NCBI RefSeq assembly: GCF_014196795.1
Contig: NZ_JACIEJ010000002.1
Coordinates: forward strand, 1-64,000
DNA from: Sagittula marina
GTDB lineage: Bacteria > Pseudomonadota > Alphaproteobacteria > Rhodobacterales > Rhodobacteraceae
Direction of reading: 5' to 3'
Length of the DNA stretch: 64,000 nt
Both the position numbers and the translations under genes were made by a program. Positions 51,911 through 61,311 of the stretch are shown here, piece by piece. The notes under the pieces are model-generated. The model did not search any database. It was not told the DNA's origin and saw only the letters and a list, made by a program, of their open reading frames with translations. Every line of letters starts with the position of its first letter. Within the stretch, counting starts at the first letter, position 1.

Positions 51911-51986
51911 CATGCCGAGCCCCTCTCCTCCTCCCTGGGGCCTCGACATAAGCGGCGGCACCTCTCCTCCTCCCTGGTGTCGTCGC
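51911..51986 (+). ncRNA. CcsR/cuckoo-type small RNA 3
   Basis: Same two-hairpin design with diverged stems (CATGCCGAGCCCC/GGGGCCTCGACAT and GCGGCGGCACC/GGTGTCGTCGC). The base changes in the two arms of the second stem keep pairing, including G-T pairs. Loop motifs at 51927-51935 and 51966-51974. Confidence 0.9.
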
Positions 51987-52030
51987 GCGCTTTTCAGGCA
52001 ACCTCGCCCTCAAGGGCTTGGACGCCACAA

Positions 52031-52107
52031 CATGCCGGACCCCTCTCCTCCTCCCTGGGGTTTCCGACACGAGCGACGGTGCCTCTCCTCCTCCCTGGCA
52101 CCGTCGC
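52031..52107 (+). ncRNA. CcsR/cuckoo-type small RNA 4
   Basis: Nearly identical to units 2 and 5. Stems and CCTCCTCCC loops at 52047-52055 and 52087-52095. Confidence 0.9.
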
Positions 52108-52151
52108 GCTTACAACCGGCCTCCTCTTCCACGGGGATTTGGTGGCCAAGA

Positions 52152-52228
52152 CATGCCGGACCCCTCTCCTCCTCCCTGGGGTTTCCGACATCAGCGACGG
52201 TGCCCCTCCTCCTCCCTGGCACCGTCGC
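52152..52228 (+). ncRNA. CcsR/cuckoo-type small RNA 5
   Basis: Nearly identical to units 2 and 4, except that the second loop reads CCCCTCCTCC instead of CTCTCCTCC. Loop motifs at 52168-52176 and 52208-52216. Confidence 0.9.
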
Positions 52229-52243
52229 ACCACAGATTTGGTT

Positions 52244-52275
52244 CGGGGCCCCTACCCTCCTCCCTGGGGCGCTCG
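52244..52275 (+). ncRNA. Sixth, half unit of the small RNA array
   Basis: One hairpin with GCCCC/GGGGC stem and a CCTCCTCCC motif at 52256-52264. No second CCTCCTCCC hairpin follows; a terminator takes its place. Confidence 0.7.
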
Positions 52276-52283
52276 TATACTCG

Positions 52284-52315
52284 GCCCGCGATGAAACCGT
52301 CATCGCGGGCTTTTT
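52284..52315 (+). terminator. Terminator of the DUF1127-small RNA transcript
   Basis: GCCCGCGATGA and TCATCGCGGGC form a perfect eleven-base stem with a five-base loop, followed by TTTTT. It ends the small RNA array ahead of valS. Confidence 0.95.
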
Positions 52316-52471
52316 CCATTCCTGCACATGCTTGAATTGGCCACTTAGGGATCGCCTTGGGTGGGCGGGCCGCTTTTGCGCAGCAAACAGGTCCGCGCGA
52401 CCAGCTGCCCGCCCTTCCCCTTTGTCCGCCCAACAGGTAACACAGCAGGCAAAGAACGAGGGGTCCAAGCC

Positions 52472-55400
52472 ATGCCTTTGGAAAAGACATTCAACGCCGC
52501 CGAAGCTGAACCGCGCCTGTCCGCCAAATGGATCGACAGCGGGGCTTTCCGCGCCGGGGCCAACAAGTCCCGTGACGAGAGCTTCACGATCATGCTGCCG
52601 CCGCCGAACGTGACCGGCGCGCTGCATGTGGGCCATGCCTTCAACCACACACTGATGGACATTCTTGTTCGTTGGCACCGGATGCGCGGCTTTGACACGC
52701 TGTGGCAGCCCGGCCAGGATCACGCAGGCATCGCCACCCAGCTTCAGGTCGAAAAGAAGCTGAAGGCGGAGCAGAATCTGCGCCGCACCGACATGACCCG
52801 CCAGGACTTCCTGGGCCATGTCTGGGATTGGAAAGCGCAATACGGCGATACAATCATCCAGCAGATGCACCGCTTGGGCAGTTCCTGCGACTGGGAGCGC
52901 AATGCCTTTACCATGTCCGGTGCGCCGGGCGCGCCAGAGGCCGACAGTCAGGGCAACTTTCACGATGCGGTGATCAAGGTCTTTGTCGATATGTACGACA
53001 AGGGCCTGATCTATCGCGGAAAACGCCTTGTGAACTGGGACCCGCATTTCGAAACCGCCATCTCCGATCTGGAGGTGGAGAACGTCGAAGTCGCCGGTCA
53101 CATGTGGCACTTCAAATACCCTCTGGCCGATGGCGTGACCTACACCTACGAGGAAAAGGACGAAGACGGCAACGTCACCTTCTCCGAAGTGCGCGACTAT
53201 ATCTCCATCGCCACCACCCGACCTGAGACAATGCTGGGCGACGGCGCGGTAGCGGTGCATCCAGACGACACACGTTATGCCTCCATCGTTGGCAAGCTCT
53301 GTGAAATCCCGGTCGGCCCGAAAGAGCACCGCCGCCTGATCCCGATCATCACCGACGAATATCCGGACGCGAACTTTGGCTCCGGTGCGGTGAAGATCAC
53401 CGGCGCGCATGACTTCAACGACTATCAGGTGGCCAAGCGCGGCGACATTCCGCTCTACCGCCTCATGGATCGCTCCGGCCGGATGCGCGATGACGGCGCG
53501 CCCTATGCAGAGGCCGCCAAGATTGCCATGGAGGTCGCGCAAGGCAATCGCAAGCTGACCGAGGCCGAGACCGATCTGATCAACCTCGTGCCCGATCACC
53601 TGCGCGGCCTGGACCGCTTCGAGGCGCGCGAACAGGTCGTCGCGGAGATTACCGAAGATGGCCTTGCCGTGATGACCGTTGCCACCGACCCGCGTCTGGG
53701 CAAGGCTGTCAAAAAGCCGCTCGCGCCAGAAGAAGGTGGTGAAGACCGCAGCGAAGAACTCGTCCCGCTGGTCGAGGCAAAGCCGATCATGCAGCCCTTC
53801 GGTGACCGGTCCAAGGTCGTGATCGAACCGATGCTGACCGACCAGTGGTTTGTCGAGGCCGAGAAGATCTCCGGCCCCGCCCTGGACGCCGTGCGCGATG
53901 GACGCATCAAGATCATGCCGGAATCAGGTGAAAAGACCTACTACCATTGGCTTGAAAACATCGAACCCTGGTGCATCTCGCGCCAGCTTTGGTGGGGCCA
54001 CCAGATCCCCGTCTGGTACATTCCGGGCGAGGAAGACTGGTATCCGATCTGCGCGGCAACCGAGGAAGAGGCGCTCGAAAAGGCGCGCATGATGTCCGCC
54101 GAAGGCACCGAATTCCGCATCGTTGCCGATATGGCCGAGGCGGGAGAGGTCCTGTCAGCTGTCCGTGACGCCATGAACGTGGGCGACGAAGGGGCGATAC
54201 GGTCCTTTGACGCCCCGATGCAGCTGCCCATGTTCCGCGACCCCGACGTGTTGGACACATGGTTCTCCTCCGGCCTCTGGCCGATCGGCACGCTTGGCTG
54301 GCCAGAGGACACGGCGGAAATGAAGAAGTATTTCCCGACAGACGTGCTCGTCACCGGTCAGGACATCCTGTTCTTCTGGGTCGCCCGCATGATCATGATG
54401 CAATTGGCCGTCACCGACGAAGTCCCCTTCCACACCGTCTATCTTCACCAGCTCGTCCGTGACGAGAAGGGCAAGAAGATGTCCAAAACCACCGGCAACG
54501 TCATCGACCCGCTGGAGATCGTGGATGAATACGGGGCCGACGCGCTGCGCTTTACCAATGCCTCCATGGCGTCCATCGGTGGCGTGCTGAAGATGTCGGT
54601 GGACCGTATCGCGGGCTATCGGAACTTTGGCACAAAGCTTTGGAATGCGTGCCGCTTCGCCGAGATGAACGAGGTCTTCACCCATCATGAGACCGCCAAC
54701 GACGGCGCGTGGGTCGTGCCGGCGCAACAGACCGTCAACAAGTGGATCATCGGAGAAACCGCCCGCGTGCGCGAAACCGTCGATCTTGCGTTGCAGGAGT
54801 ATCGTTTTAACGATGCGGCGAACGCGCTCTACGCATTTGTCTGGGGCAAGGTCTGTGATTGGTACGTCGAATTCTCCAAGCCGCTGTTTGGCTCCGAGGA
54901 TGATGGCGTTGTCGGCGAAACCCGTCGCACCATGGGCTGGGTGCTGGACCAGTGCCTGATCATGCTGCACCCCATCATGCCTTTCATCACCGAAGAGCTC
55001 TGGGGCACGCTTGGCACACGTGAAAGCCTGTTGGTGCATGCCGCCTGGCCGACCTACGGCGCATCTGTGGCGGATCCCGCGGCAGACAAGGAGATGTCCT
55101 GGGTCATCGGTCTGATTGAGGGCGTCCGCTCTGCCCGGGCGCAGATGCATGTGCCTGCGGGCCTCTATGTGCCGATGTTGGTCACCGGCCTTGGCGCCGA
55201 GGAGCGCGGCGCATGGGACCGCAACGAAGTGCTCATCAAACGTCTCGCCCGCATCGACGGCCTGACCGAAGTTGACGCCTTCCCCAAAGGTTGCGTCACC
55301 ATCCCCGTCGGCGACGCGACCTTTGGCCTGCCATTGGCGGACATCATTGACGTGGCCGAGGAAAAGGCGCGCCTTGAAAAGACGCTCGGCAAGTTGGCAA

Positions 55401-55558
55401 AGGAATTGGGTGGCCTGCGTGGACGTCTGAACAATCCGAAATTTGCCGCCTCCGCCCCGGATGAGGTCGTCGCCGAAGCGCGCGCCAATCTCGCCGAGCG
55501 GGAAAGCGACGAGGCCAAGATCAAAGCAGCTCTCGCACGACTGGCAGAAATCGGCTGA
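52472..55558 (+). CDS. valS: Valyl-tRNA synthetase
   Basis: A 1,028-residue class I aminoacyl-tRNA synthetase. The HIGH motif appears as H-V-G-H in [14 protein letters not shown] (about residue 49). The editing (CP1) domain lies between about 200 and 480, with [10 protein letters not shown]. The KMSKS loop is K-K-M-S-K-T-T-G-N, and the anticodon-binding domain and C-terminal coiled coil are complete. The start ATG 52472 (M-P-L-E-K-T-F) follows GAGGGG; the frame is open 37 codons upstream, but that stretch is not coding-like. It charges tRNA-Val and rejects threonine by editing. The gene has its own terminator. Confidence 0.97.
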   Translation: MPLEKTFNAAEAEPRLSAKWIDSGAFRAGANKSRDESFTIMLPPPNVTGALHVGHAFNHTLMDILVRWHRMRGFDTLWQPGQDHAGIATQLQVEKKLKAEQNLRRTDMTRQDFLGHVWDWKAQYGDTIIQQMHRLGSSCDWERNAFTMSGAPGAPEADSQGNFHDAVIKVFVDMYDKGLIYRGKRLVNWDPHFETAISDLEVENVEVAGHMWHFKYPLADGVTYTYEEKDEDGNVTFSEVRDYISIATTRPETMLGDGAVAVHPDDTRYASIVGKLCEIPVGPKEHRRLIPIITDEYPDANFGSGAVKITGAHDFNDYQVAKRGDIPLYRLMDRSGRMRDDGAPYAEAAKIAMEVAQGNRKLTEAETDLINLVPDHLRGLDRFEAREQVVAEITEDGLAVMTVATDPRLGKAVKKPLAPEEGGEDRSEELVPLVEAKPIMQPFGDRSKVVIEPMLTDQWFVEAEKISGPALDAVRDGRIKIMPESGEKTYYHWLENIEPWCISRQLWWGHQIPVWYIPGEEDWYPICAATEEEALEKARMMSAEGTEFRIVADMAEAGEVLSAVRDAMNVGDEGAIRSFDAPMQLPMFRDPDVLDTWFSSGLWPIGTLGWPEDTAEMKKYFPTDVLVTGQDILFFWVARMIMMQLAVTDEVPFHTVYLHQLVRDEKGKKMSKTTGNVIDPLEIVDEYGADALRFTNASMASIGGVLKMSVDRIAGYRNFGTKLWNACRFAEMNEVFTHHETANDGAWVVPAQQTVNKWIIGETARVRETVDLALQEYRFNDAANALYAFVWGKVCDWYVEFSKPLFGSEDDGVVGETRRTMGWVLDQCLIMLHPIMPFITEELWGTLGTRESLLVHAAWPTYGASVADPAADKEMSWVIGLIEGVRSARAQMHVPAGLYVPMLVTGLGAEERGAWDRNEVLIKRLARIDGLTEVDAFPKGCVTIPVGDATFGLPLADIIDVAEEKARLEKTLGKLAKELGGLRGRLNNPKFAASAPDEVVAEARANLAERESDEAKIKAALARLAEIG

Positions 55559-55649
55559 GCCGACTCTCTGGGTCGCGCCCGTGGCGCTACCCGCCCACAG
55601 TGGGAACCTCGCCCCGAAGCGAGACCCACATTGTAATCAAGCAACAAGA

Positions 55650-55677
55650 AAGCCGGTGATGTGCGTCACCGGCTTTT
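55650..55677 (+). terminator. Rho-independent terminator of valS
   Basis: AAGCCGGTGA and TCACCGGCTT form a perfect stem followed by TTTTTCGTTT. It also faces the convergent trkH gene. Confidence 0.92.
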
Positions 55678-55699
55678 TTCGTTTGGTTGAGTGGATAGT

Positions 55700-57148
55700 T
55701 TAGCCGCGCCAGAACCGTACGGTGAACAGCGCATAGACCGCCAGCAATTCCAACCGCCCCAAGAGCATTGCAAAGCTCAAAACCCACTTTGCCCCGTCCG
55801 AGAGACCCGCGAAATTGCCCGCCGGCCCGATTTGATCACCCAGGCCCGGCCCGATGTTGCCCAGTGCCGTTGCTGCGGCCGATACGGAAGTGATGAAATC
55901 CAGCCCCATCATGCCCAACACGACGGACAGCAAACCCAGGGAGACCACAAAGAACACGAAGAAGCTCATGACCGAGCTTAAGACGTCGTGACCGACCGGC
56001 CGACCGTCGTAGCGCGGGACAAAGACACCATTTGGCGAACGGATGCGGCGCAGCTGCACTTTGATGGACGCGAAAAGCAGTTGGTAGCGGAATATCTTTA
56101 CCGAACAAGCCGTTGAACCCGCGCAGCCCCCGATCAGACCGATGAAGAAGAACAACGCGATCAGGAACGGCCCCCACGCCATGTAGTCAACGCTGGCGTA
56201 TCCGGTGCCTGAAATGATGGAAGTGATGTTGAACAATCCTTCGCGGAACGCTTGCTCCGGGTGATGCGGGAATATCCACATCAGGGTGACCGCCGTCACA
56301 GCAACCAGAAAAAAGATCGTGCCAAGAAATGCCCGTACCTGACTGTCGCGAAACAGGGCTGTTTGCGACCCGTTGAGCATCTGGACGTAACGGACAAAGG
56401 GCAGCGCCGCGAGAACCATAAAGACCGATGCCACATACTCCGCTGACCCGGAAAATGCGCCAAAGGAGGCATCGTAATTCGCGAAGCCACCGGTCGAGAC
56501 CGTCGTCATCGCGTGCACCGTCGCGTCAAAGGCACCCATGCCGGTGAAGATATAGCACACAGTACAGGCCAGTGTGAGCGAGATGTAGATCGTGGAGATC
56601 GACGAGGAGATCTGCGTCGCGCGGGGCAAAATTTTACCCATCGTCTCGAAGGCTTCCGACCGGAAAATCTGCATCCCCCCGACTTTGAGTTCGGGAAGGA
56701 AAACCATGGCAACCACAATGATGCCGACCCCACCCAGCCATTGCAGCAAACCCCGCCACAACAGCAAACCTTTCGGCAAAGTGTCGAGACCGGAGAACAC
56801 CGTCGATCCGGTGGTCGTCATGCCGGACATGGCTTCGAAAAATGCGTCAGTGTAGCTGGCGTTGGTTTCGCCCAGAACGAAAGGCAATGCGCCAAAGACG
56901 GGCAGCGCCACCCAAACCCCGGTGGTCAAAAGGAAAGTCTGCTGGATCGACAGGCCTTCCTGGACGCGATTGGCACAGGCCAGCGCGATCATTCCGCCGG
57001 TCAGGATGGTAAGAAGACTGCTTTCCAGAAAGACATGCCATTCGCCGCGTCCCTCTGCGAGGTCCACCAGCATCGGCAGCAACATGCAAACCCCCAGAGC
57101 CGTGACCAGGAGGCCAATGACATAGGCGACGGGACGAATATCAAACAT
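55700..57148 (-). CDS. trkH: Trk-type potassium uptake protein TrkH
   Basis: A 482-residue polytopic membrane protein of the TrkH family. Four pore loops are present: M-T-T-T-G-S-T, T-T-V-S-T-G-G-F, I-S-G-T-G-Y-A, and A-L-G-N-I-G-P-G, which make up the K+ filter. It works with cytoplasmic TrkA, which is not encoded here. The start is uncertain. I take M-F-D-I-R-P-V at 57148, as relatives begin with this segment; upstream in-frame ATG 57169 and TTG 57184 are alternatives, and none has a strong ribosome site. It is convergent with valS and 70 bp downstream of a DUF1127 gene on the same strand. Confidence 0.94.
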   Translation of the reverse strand: MFDIRPVAYVIGLLVTALGVCMLLPMLVDLAEGRGEWHVFLESSLLTILTGGMIALACANRVQEGLSIQQTFLLTTGVWVALPVFGALPFVLGETNASYTDAFFEAMSGMTTTGSTVFSGLDTLPKGLLLWRGLLQWLGGVGIIVVAMVFLPELKVGGMQIFRSEAFETMGKILPRATQISSSISTIYISLTLACTVCYIFTGMGAFDATVHAMTTVSTGGFANYDASFGAFSGSAEYVASVFMVLAALPFVRYVQMLNGSQTALFRDSQVRAFLGTIFFLVAVTAVTLMWIFPHHPEQAFREGLFNITSIISGTGYASVDYMAWGPFLIALFFFIGLIGGCAGSTACSVKIFRYQLLFASIKVQLRRIRSPNGVFVPRYDGRPVGHDVLSSVMSFFVFFVVSLGLLSVVLGMMGLDFITSVSAAATALGNIGPGLGDQIGPAGNFAGLSDGAKWVLSFAMLLGRLELLAVYALFTVRFWRG

Positions 57149-57217
57149 GCGCAGAGCCTTGGGGCGCATGTTCGATGCTGTCAAGCATCCACGCGCATCT
57201 GACCTATCGTCTTGCTC

Positions 57218-57445
57218 TCAGGCTGCCAGAAGGTCACGGAAGACAAATGGAAGAATGCCATCTCGGGTAAGGCCAAGCTCGGCCAATTCACCATCTGAGC
57301 GAACCTCCAACTCGATGATGTGGCGTAGTCTCGCCCGCCTCAGGCTATAGGGATTAAAGCCCAACCCCTGCTCCACGAAAAAAAGGTCAATGCGAGCCCC
57401 AAGCTGCGCATGGCCCATTGTGATTTTCACGTTGTCACTCGGCAT
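57218..57445 (-). CDS. Second DUF1127 small protein
   Basis: A 75-residue protein whose C-terminal half is a DUF1127 domain: Y-S-L-R-R-A-R-L-R-H-I-I-E-L-E-V-R-S-D-G and then E-L-G-L-T-R-D-G-I-L-P-F-V-F-R-D. The N-terminal part (M-P-S-D-N-V-K-I-T-M-G-H) has a G-A-R-I-D-L-F-F-V-E-Q-G segment. ATG 57445 is chosen for its AGAGG site eight bases upstream; a longer frame begins at 57508. Unlike the gene at 51467, no CCTCCTCCC hairpins follow it. Its role is unknown; DUF1127 proteins may bind RNA. Confidence 0.85.
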   Translation of the reverse strand: MPSDNVKITMGHAQLGARIDLFFVEQGLGFNPYSLRRARLRHIIELEVRSDGELAELGLTRDGILPFVFRDLLAA

Positions 57446-57603
57446 TTCGGAAACCTCTTTTGCGTTTGGGTTTCCTCCCATCGCGTCATAGGCTGCCACG
57501 GATGACATTGCGAAACAGTTAATCCATCGCGTTTATCAGCAAAACGCGGGCCATATGGCGCACAAACGAGCAGAGCGCAGGCAAGCGCACTGCTCGTCAG
57601 CAC

Positions 57604-58704
57604 TCATCCAACGTGGAAAAGGCTCGCAAACAGACGGGGATCAAGGCTGTCCTGAGCGAAGCGTGTGCCTTCGTTCAGCACGGACACCGCATCGTGACTG
57701 TGCAGGCTTTCCTGGTGACTGGCCACGACCCGGAAGTCGCTGACCCGAGTATCCTGCTGAAGTTGTTCGGCAAAAAGCCGCGCCGCGTCCTCGACAAATA
57801 TCGGGTTGGCGGCGTTCAACTCAGCGAACGCTTGTTCGTCCTCACGTTTCACCATTACCTGTGTTTCCGTCGGAACCGCACGGCGGCACATTTCGATAAG
57901 GTCTTCGAACCACAGGCAATCGCCTTCCCGGACCTCCACCGATACCCGCGCGACAGAGCGCTGCGAGTGTGGCGTTGCCAGTTGACCGCGTTCGCGGCGA
58001 GCGTGCTCCGACAGTTCGAGCGAACACGGGCACGTAGAAGAATAGACGTAATCAAGATGCATGATCTTGACCCGCTCCTCCCCCTTGTCCACCAACTCCA
58101 GAGCGATGTCGTAATATTGGTAGCCCACCAAACCGGATCTCAGGCTTTCGACCTTCAAGGGAAACCGGAAAGCCATGTTGATCCGCGCATCGAAGCTTTC
58201 AAGGTCGTTTTTGTAGTCGTCCAGAGCCGCTTCAATCACTTCGAAGCTGAAAGTTTTCTCCGCGTGGACGTAGAAGGACCGCATGATACGGCTCATGTTT
58301 ATGCCCTTCTTGTCCGCATCAAGGCTGACAGTGCCTGTAACGCTGCTCTCCAAGCACAAATCGCCGTTGTCACGGGTGCGGTAGCGCAGCGGAAGCCGGA
58401 AATTCGAGATGCCCACGTGCTGAATCATGCGGTTTTCGCCGCGAATGAGTGACGAAGGACCATTCTGCAGGTCAGGCATCCGGGCTTTGTAGGCTGGGTC
58501 GACTTCGAACTCTTCAGGGTACTGACGGGACAGCACGGGATAGGCGTCGGGCGTCGCATCAGTGGCGAAGCGGACCAGTGCCGGATCAAGCTGCTCGATC
58601 TCCGCATCATGCGCGCCGCCAGCCCAGCGCTTGAGCAGCGCCAATGCGGCTTCTGCGTCTTCACGGCTTGGTTTGCGGTCGATTTCAGGCGAATGCATGT
58701 TCAT
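57604..58704 (-). CDS. folE2: GTP cyclohydrolase FolE2 (type IB)
   Basis: A 366-residue type-IB GTP cyclohydrolase catalysing GTP to 7,8-dihydroneopterin triphosphate, for folate and queuosine synthesis. The active-site Cys lies in Y-S-S-T-C-P-C-S-L-E-L-S-E-H-A, and the I-G-E-N-R-type metal motif is in I-R-G-E-N-R-M-I-Q-H-V-G-I-S-N-F-R. H-S-Q-R-S is also present. Unlike zinc-dependent FolE, this enzyme uses other divalent metals and in several bacteria is induced when zinc is scarce by Zur. No clear Zur box can be seen upstream, so control is uncertain. ATG 58704 (M-N-M-H-S-P-E) is the start. It lies in a same-strand group between metZ and the DUF1127 gene. Confidence 0.96.
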   Translation of the reverse strand: MNMHSPEIDRKPSREDAEAALALLKRWAGGAHDAEIEQLDPALVRFATDATPDAYPVLSRQYPEEFEVDPAYKARMPDLQNGPSSLIRGENRMIQHVGISNFRLPLRYRTRDNGDLCLESSVTGTVSLDADKKGINMSRIMRSFYVHAEKTFSFEVIEAALDDYKNDLESFDARINMAFRFPLKVESLRSGLVGYQYYDIALELVDKGEERVKIMHLDYVYSSTCPCSLELSEHARRERGQLATPHSQRSVARVSVEVREGDCLWFEDLIEMCRRAVPTETQVMVKREDEQAFAELNAANPIFVEDAARLFAEQLQQDTRVSDFRVVASHQESLHSHDAVSVLNEGTRFAQDSLDPRLFASLFHVG

Positions 58705-58822
58705 GTCAGGGGGGCCCCCTCAGCCAACGGTCTTGCTGCATAACGTAGGTAGTGCAGCGTTGATTTCCAACTTTGCTATAGTCTACGCACTGCGACGCCC
58801 CCCGGATCACTCTTTTCCGACG

Positions 58823-60007
58823 TCAGACAGCCTCAAGCGCCTGCATCAGGTCCGCAAGAAGGTCGTCAGGGTCCTCAAGACCCACAGACAGACGCACCAG
58901 TCCCATGGAGATGCCAAGTATATCCTTTTGCGCCTGCGGCAGGCGCTGGTGCGTGGTGGTTGCAGGATGCGTCACGATGGATTTCGAATCTGCAAAATTG
59001 TTGGAAATGGTGAAAATTTCCAACGCATTCAGGAAACGGAAACATGCCTCCTTTCCACCGTCAATCTCGAAGGCAACGACCGTGCCGCCAGATTCGGCCT
59101 GAGACATGGCAACCTCGTGTTGCGGATGGCTGGCAAGACCCGGATAGCTGACACGGGCCAGTTTGGAATGCGTCTCCAGCGCTTGTGCGATTTGCAAGGC
59201 ACAACCAGCCTGTGCACGCACGCGCAGATCGAGCGTGTCGAGCGACTTGAGGTGCACCCAGGCAGAGAATGGGTTCAAGGCCGCGCCCGTGTGTTTCAGG
59301 TAGGTTTCGATCGGACCACGAATGGTCTCCCGATCGCCACACACCACTCCGCCCAACATACGCCCCTGCCCGTCCACGTGCTTGGTCGTTGAAATAACGC
59401 AGATATCGGCGCCACACTCTGCGGCGTAGGAATAGATGGGCGTCGCCATCGCGTCATCCACGATCACCTTTGCGCCAACCTTATGAGACACCTCCACCAC
59501 GTGTCGCAGGTCGATCACCTCAAGCGTCGGATTGGAGATCGCCTCGAGGAAGACCAACGTCGTATCATCACGGATCGCCGCGTCCCAAGCTGCGTTATCC
59601 GTGCCATCGACAAGCGTGATTTCCACGCCAAACCGCGCCAGAACGCTCTCCAGCACATAAAGGCAGGATCCGAACAAGGCGCGTGACGCCACCACATGGT
59701 CGCCCGTCTTGGACAGAGCCATCAGGGCGCCATTGACCGCAGCCATCCCGGACGCCGTGGCAAATGCATCTTCGTAGCCTGTGATCGCCGCCATGCGATC
59801 CTCGAACATGCGCACGGTCGGGTTGCCATAACGGGCGTAAATGAACTCATCCGGTCCAGCCTGCACGAAACGCTCTTCGGCAGCTTCGGCAGTGTCGTAC
59901 ACAAACCCTTGCGTCAGGAACATGGCCTCGCTGACTTCGCCATATTGCGAACGGCGTGTGCCACCGTGAACCAGCGTTGTTCGCTTGCCGCGTGTCTTCT
60001 CTGTCAT
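58823..60007 (-). CDS. metZ: O-succinylhomoserine sulfhydrylase
   Basis: A 394-residue PLP enzyme of the Cys/Met metabolism family that makes homocysteine from O-succinylhomoserine (or the acetyl ester) and sulfide. Y-A-R-Y-G-N-P-T is at about residue 60, the PLP lysine is in S-T-T-K-H-V-D-G-Q-G-R-M-L-G-G, and V-R-L-S-V-G-L-E-D-P near the end is the family signature. Start ATG 60007 follows AAGGAC; a longer frame runs through the leader and is not used. The 5' untranslated leader holds a SAM-II riboswitch and a terminator, so expression should fall when S-adenosylmethionine is plentiful. Confidence 0.96.
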   Translation of the reverse strand: MTEKTRGKRTTLVHGGTRRSQYGEVSEAMFLTQGFVYDTAEAAEERFVQAGPDEFIYARYGNPTVRMFEDRMAAITGYEDAFATASGMAAVNGALMALSKTGDHVVASRALFGSCLYVLESVLARFGVEITLVDGTDNAAWDAAIRDDTTLVFLEAISNPTLEVIDLRHVVEVSHKVGAKVIVDDAMATPIYSYAAECGADICVISTTKHVDGQGRMLGGVVCGDRETIRGPIETYLKHTGAALNPFSAWVHLKSLDTLDLRVRAQAGCALQIAQALETHSKLARVSYPGLASHPQHEVAMSQAESGGTVVAFEIDGGKEACFRFLNALEIFTISNNFADSKSIVTHPATTTHQRLPQAQKDILGISMGLVRLSVGLEDPDDLLADLMQALEAV

Positions 60008-60022
60008 CTTGTTGTCCTTCGA

Positions 60023-60062
60023 ACAAAAAAGCCCCATTTCGGCCAAGCGAAAGGGGCTTTCG
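60023..60062 (-). terminator. Intrinsic terminator in the metZ leader
   Basis: On the minus strand AAAGCCCC-TTTCG and CGAAA-TGGGGCTT form a stem followed by TTTTTTG. It lies after the SAM-II aptamer and 16 bases before the metZ start, where a transcriptional switch would place it. Confidence 0.85.
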
Positions 60063-60066
60063 TCTG

Positions 60067-60134
60067 ACCTCTTTAGCGGTTTTTGGACGGCTGTCGCGTC
60101 CGTGGCCCACAATCCGGTAACAAAGCGCCACGTC
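60067..60134 (-). promoter_or_regulatory. SAM-II riboswitch upstream of metZ
   Basis: Reading the minus strand, stem CGTGGC/GCCACG encloses a loop TTGTTACCGGATTGT, which corresponds to the conserved SAM-II loop (TTTAACCGTATTG). After a small inserted hairpin (GGACG...CGTCC) comes CCGCTAAAGAGG, matching the conserved pseudoknot strand AGCTAAAAAGGG. SAM-II is known upstream of metA/metX/metZ in alphaproteobacteria. A terminator follows before the start codon. Confidence 0.85.
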
Positions 60135-60253
60135 GCTGCCATAGAGCCATTAAGAATTCATTTCAAGCCTGTCACAGCGCTGTCACCGCTCTTTCATCCG
60201 GCTTTTGCAGGCTATCGCTACAGGCTTTTGTCAATGTCTCGTGGATCGCTGCC

Positions 60254-61186
60254 ATGCCGCTTCTTCGCATCACCGTCACCGAGGGCTCCGCCGCCTTGCA
60301 TGGCTCCTCCGCGCCTTTGTTAAGCGCACTGCGTGATGCACTGGCTGAGGATGCAGGGCCAATCACCGTAATGGTCCACGGGTTCAGATATCAGCCCGGT
60401 CGTGCAGGAAACTGCCCGCACGAGACCTTATTTGCCCGCGAGCCCAGAACGACCAGGCGCATTGTCGGCTGGCCCCGTCACCTTGGGTTGCGCGGTCAAG
60501 CGGGCGAAGGTCTTGGGATATCGTTTGGATGGCCAGCACGCGGCACGGTTTGGCAAGCTTTCGAGCAGGCCGACCTTGCTGGCCGCGCCTTGGCCACGTT
60601 TTTGTCGGATATTCGAACGCTGGCGCCTGAACGGCCCATTCACGCCATCGGCCATTCAATGGGGGCCCGCGTCATCCTCCGCGCGATCCGTGACAGCGAT
60701 CCAGAAACCCTACGCCGCGTGATTTTGTTGGCCGGGGCGGAATTCGAAGAGACGGCGAAGATCTGTCTCACCTCTCCTGCCGGCCTGCACACACAGGTGC
60801 TGAACGTCACCAGCCGAGAAAACGATGTGTTCGATTTCATGTTGGAGCACTTGATCACGGCCCCTGGAAAAAGATCCAAGATGCTCGGCCATGCGGCGGG
60901 AGGTTCACTATCCATACCAAATATGGTCACGCTTCAGCTAGACGACGCGAACAGTCTGCAGGCCCTGCGGCGCGCCGGCTTTCGCATCGCCCCGGCAGAG
61001 CGTCGCATCTGCCATTGGTCCCCCTATCTGCGGGCCGGCGTCTTTCCGTTGTATCGCGCTTTCCTGTCGGGCCAAATGCCTCTGGTCCAGTTGCGCGCGA
61101 CGTTGCCAGATACACACGCGCCTCGGTGGTCTAGATTGTTCCCCCGACCAAGGTCGGCACATCCGGTTATCCTCACCGCTCATTAA
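60254..61186 (+). CDS. Alpha/beta hydrolase, DUF900-like
   Basis: A 310-residue alpha/beta hydrolase. The catalytic nucleophile is in I-G-H-S-M-G-A-R-V. The first motif I-T-V-M-V-H-G-F-R-Y contains the His-Gly oxyanion region, and the segment G-I-S-F-G-W-P-A-R-G and later H-W-S-P-Y-L fit the DUF900/YjeF-like esterase group. The expected substrate is a lipid or ester; none is known. ATG 60254 begins M-P-L-L-R-I-T-V. An upstream open extension overlaps the divergent metZ leader and is not used. It has no signal peptide and probably acts in the cytoplasm. Confidence 0.88.
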   Translation: MPLLRITVTEGSAALHGSSAPLLSALRDALAEDAGPITVMVHGFRYQPGRAGNCPHETLFAREPRTTRRIVGWPRHLGLRGQAGEGLGISFGWPARGTVWQAFEQADLAGRALATFLSDIRTLAPERPIHAIGHSMGARVILRAIRDSDPETLRRVILLAGAEFEETAKICLTSPAGLHTQVLNVTSRENDVFDFMLEHLITAPGKRSKMLGHAAGGSLSIPNMVTLQLDDANSLQALRRAGFRIAPAERRICHWSPYLRAGVFPLYRAFLSGQMPLVQLRATLPDTHAPRWSRLFPRPRSAHPVILTAH

Positions 61187-61311
61187 GTTCACCTGGCAAC
61201 ACGAGCTTTCATACAAAAAGCGCTATCTTGCGAGGTGACTGTTTCCGAATGTTGCGTTTCCCGTCTCGCTGACTGCATCATGCCGGGACACCTACCGGAG
61301 CGCGATTTACA

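Noticed and set aside
51686-52275. CRISPR-like regularly spaced repeats
   Set aside because: The repeated unit is two different hairpins with the same loop, spacers are also similar between units, there are no cas genes, and it follows a DUF1127 gene as CcsR RNAs do.
58705-58822. Zur box before folE2
   Set aside because: The upstream sequence has no convincing palindromic TGTTAT/ATAACA-type site.
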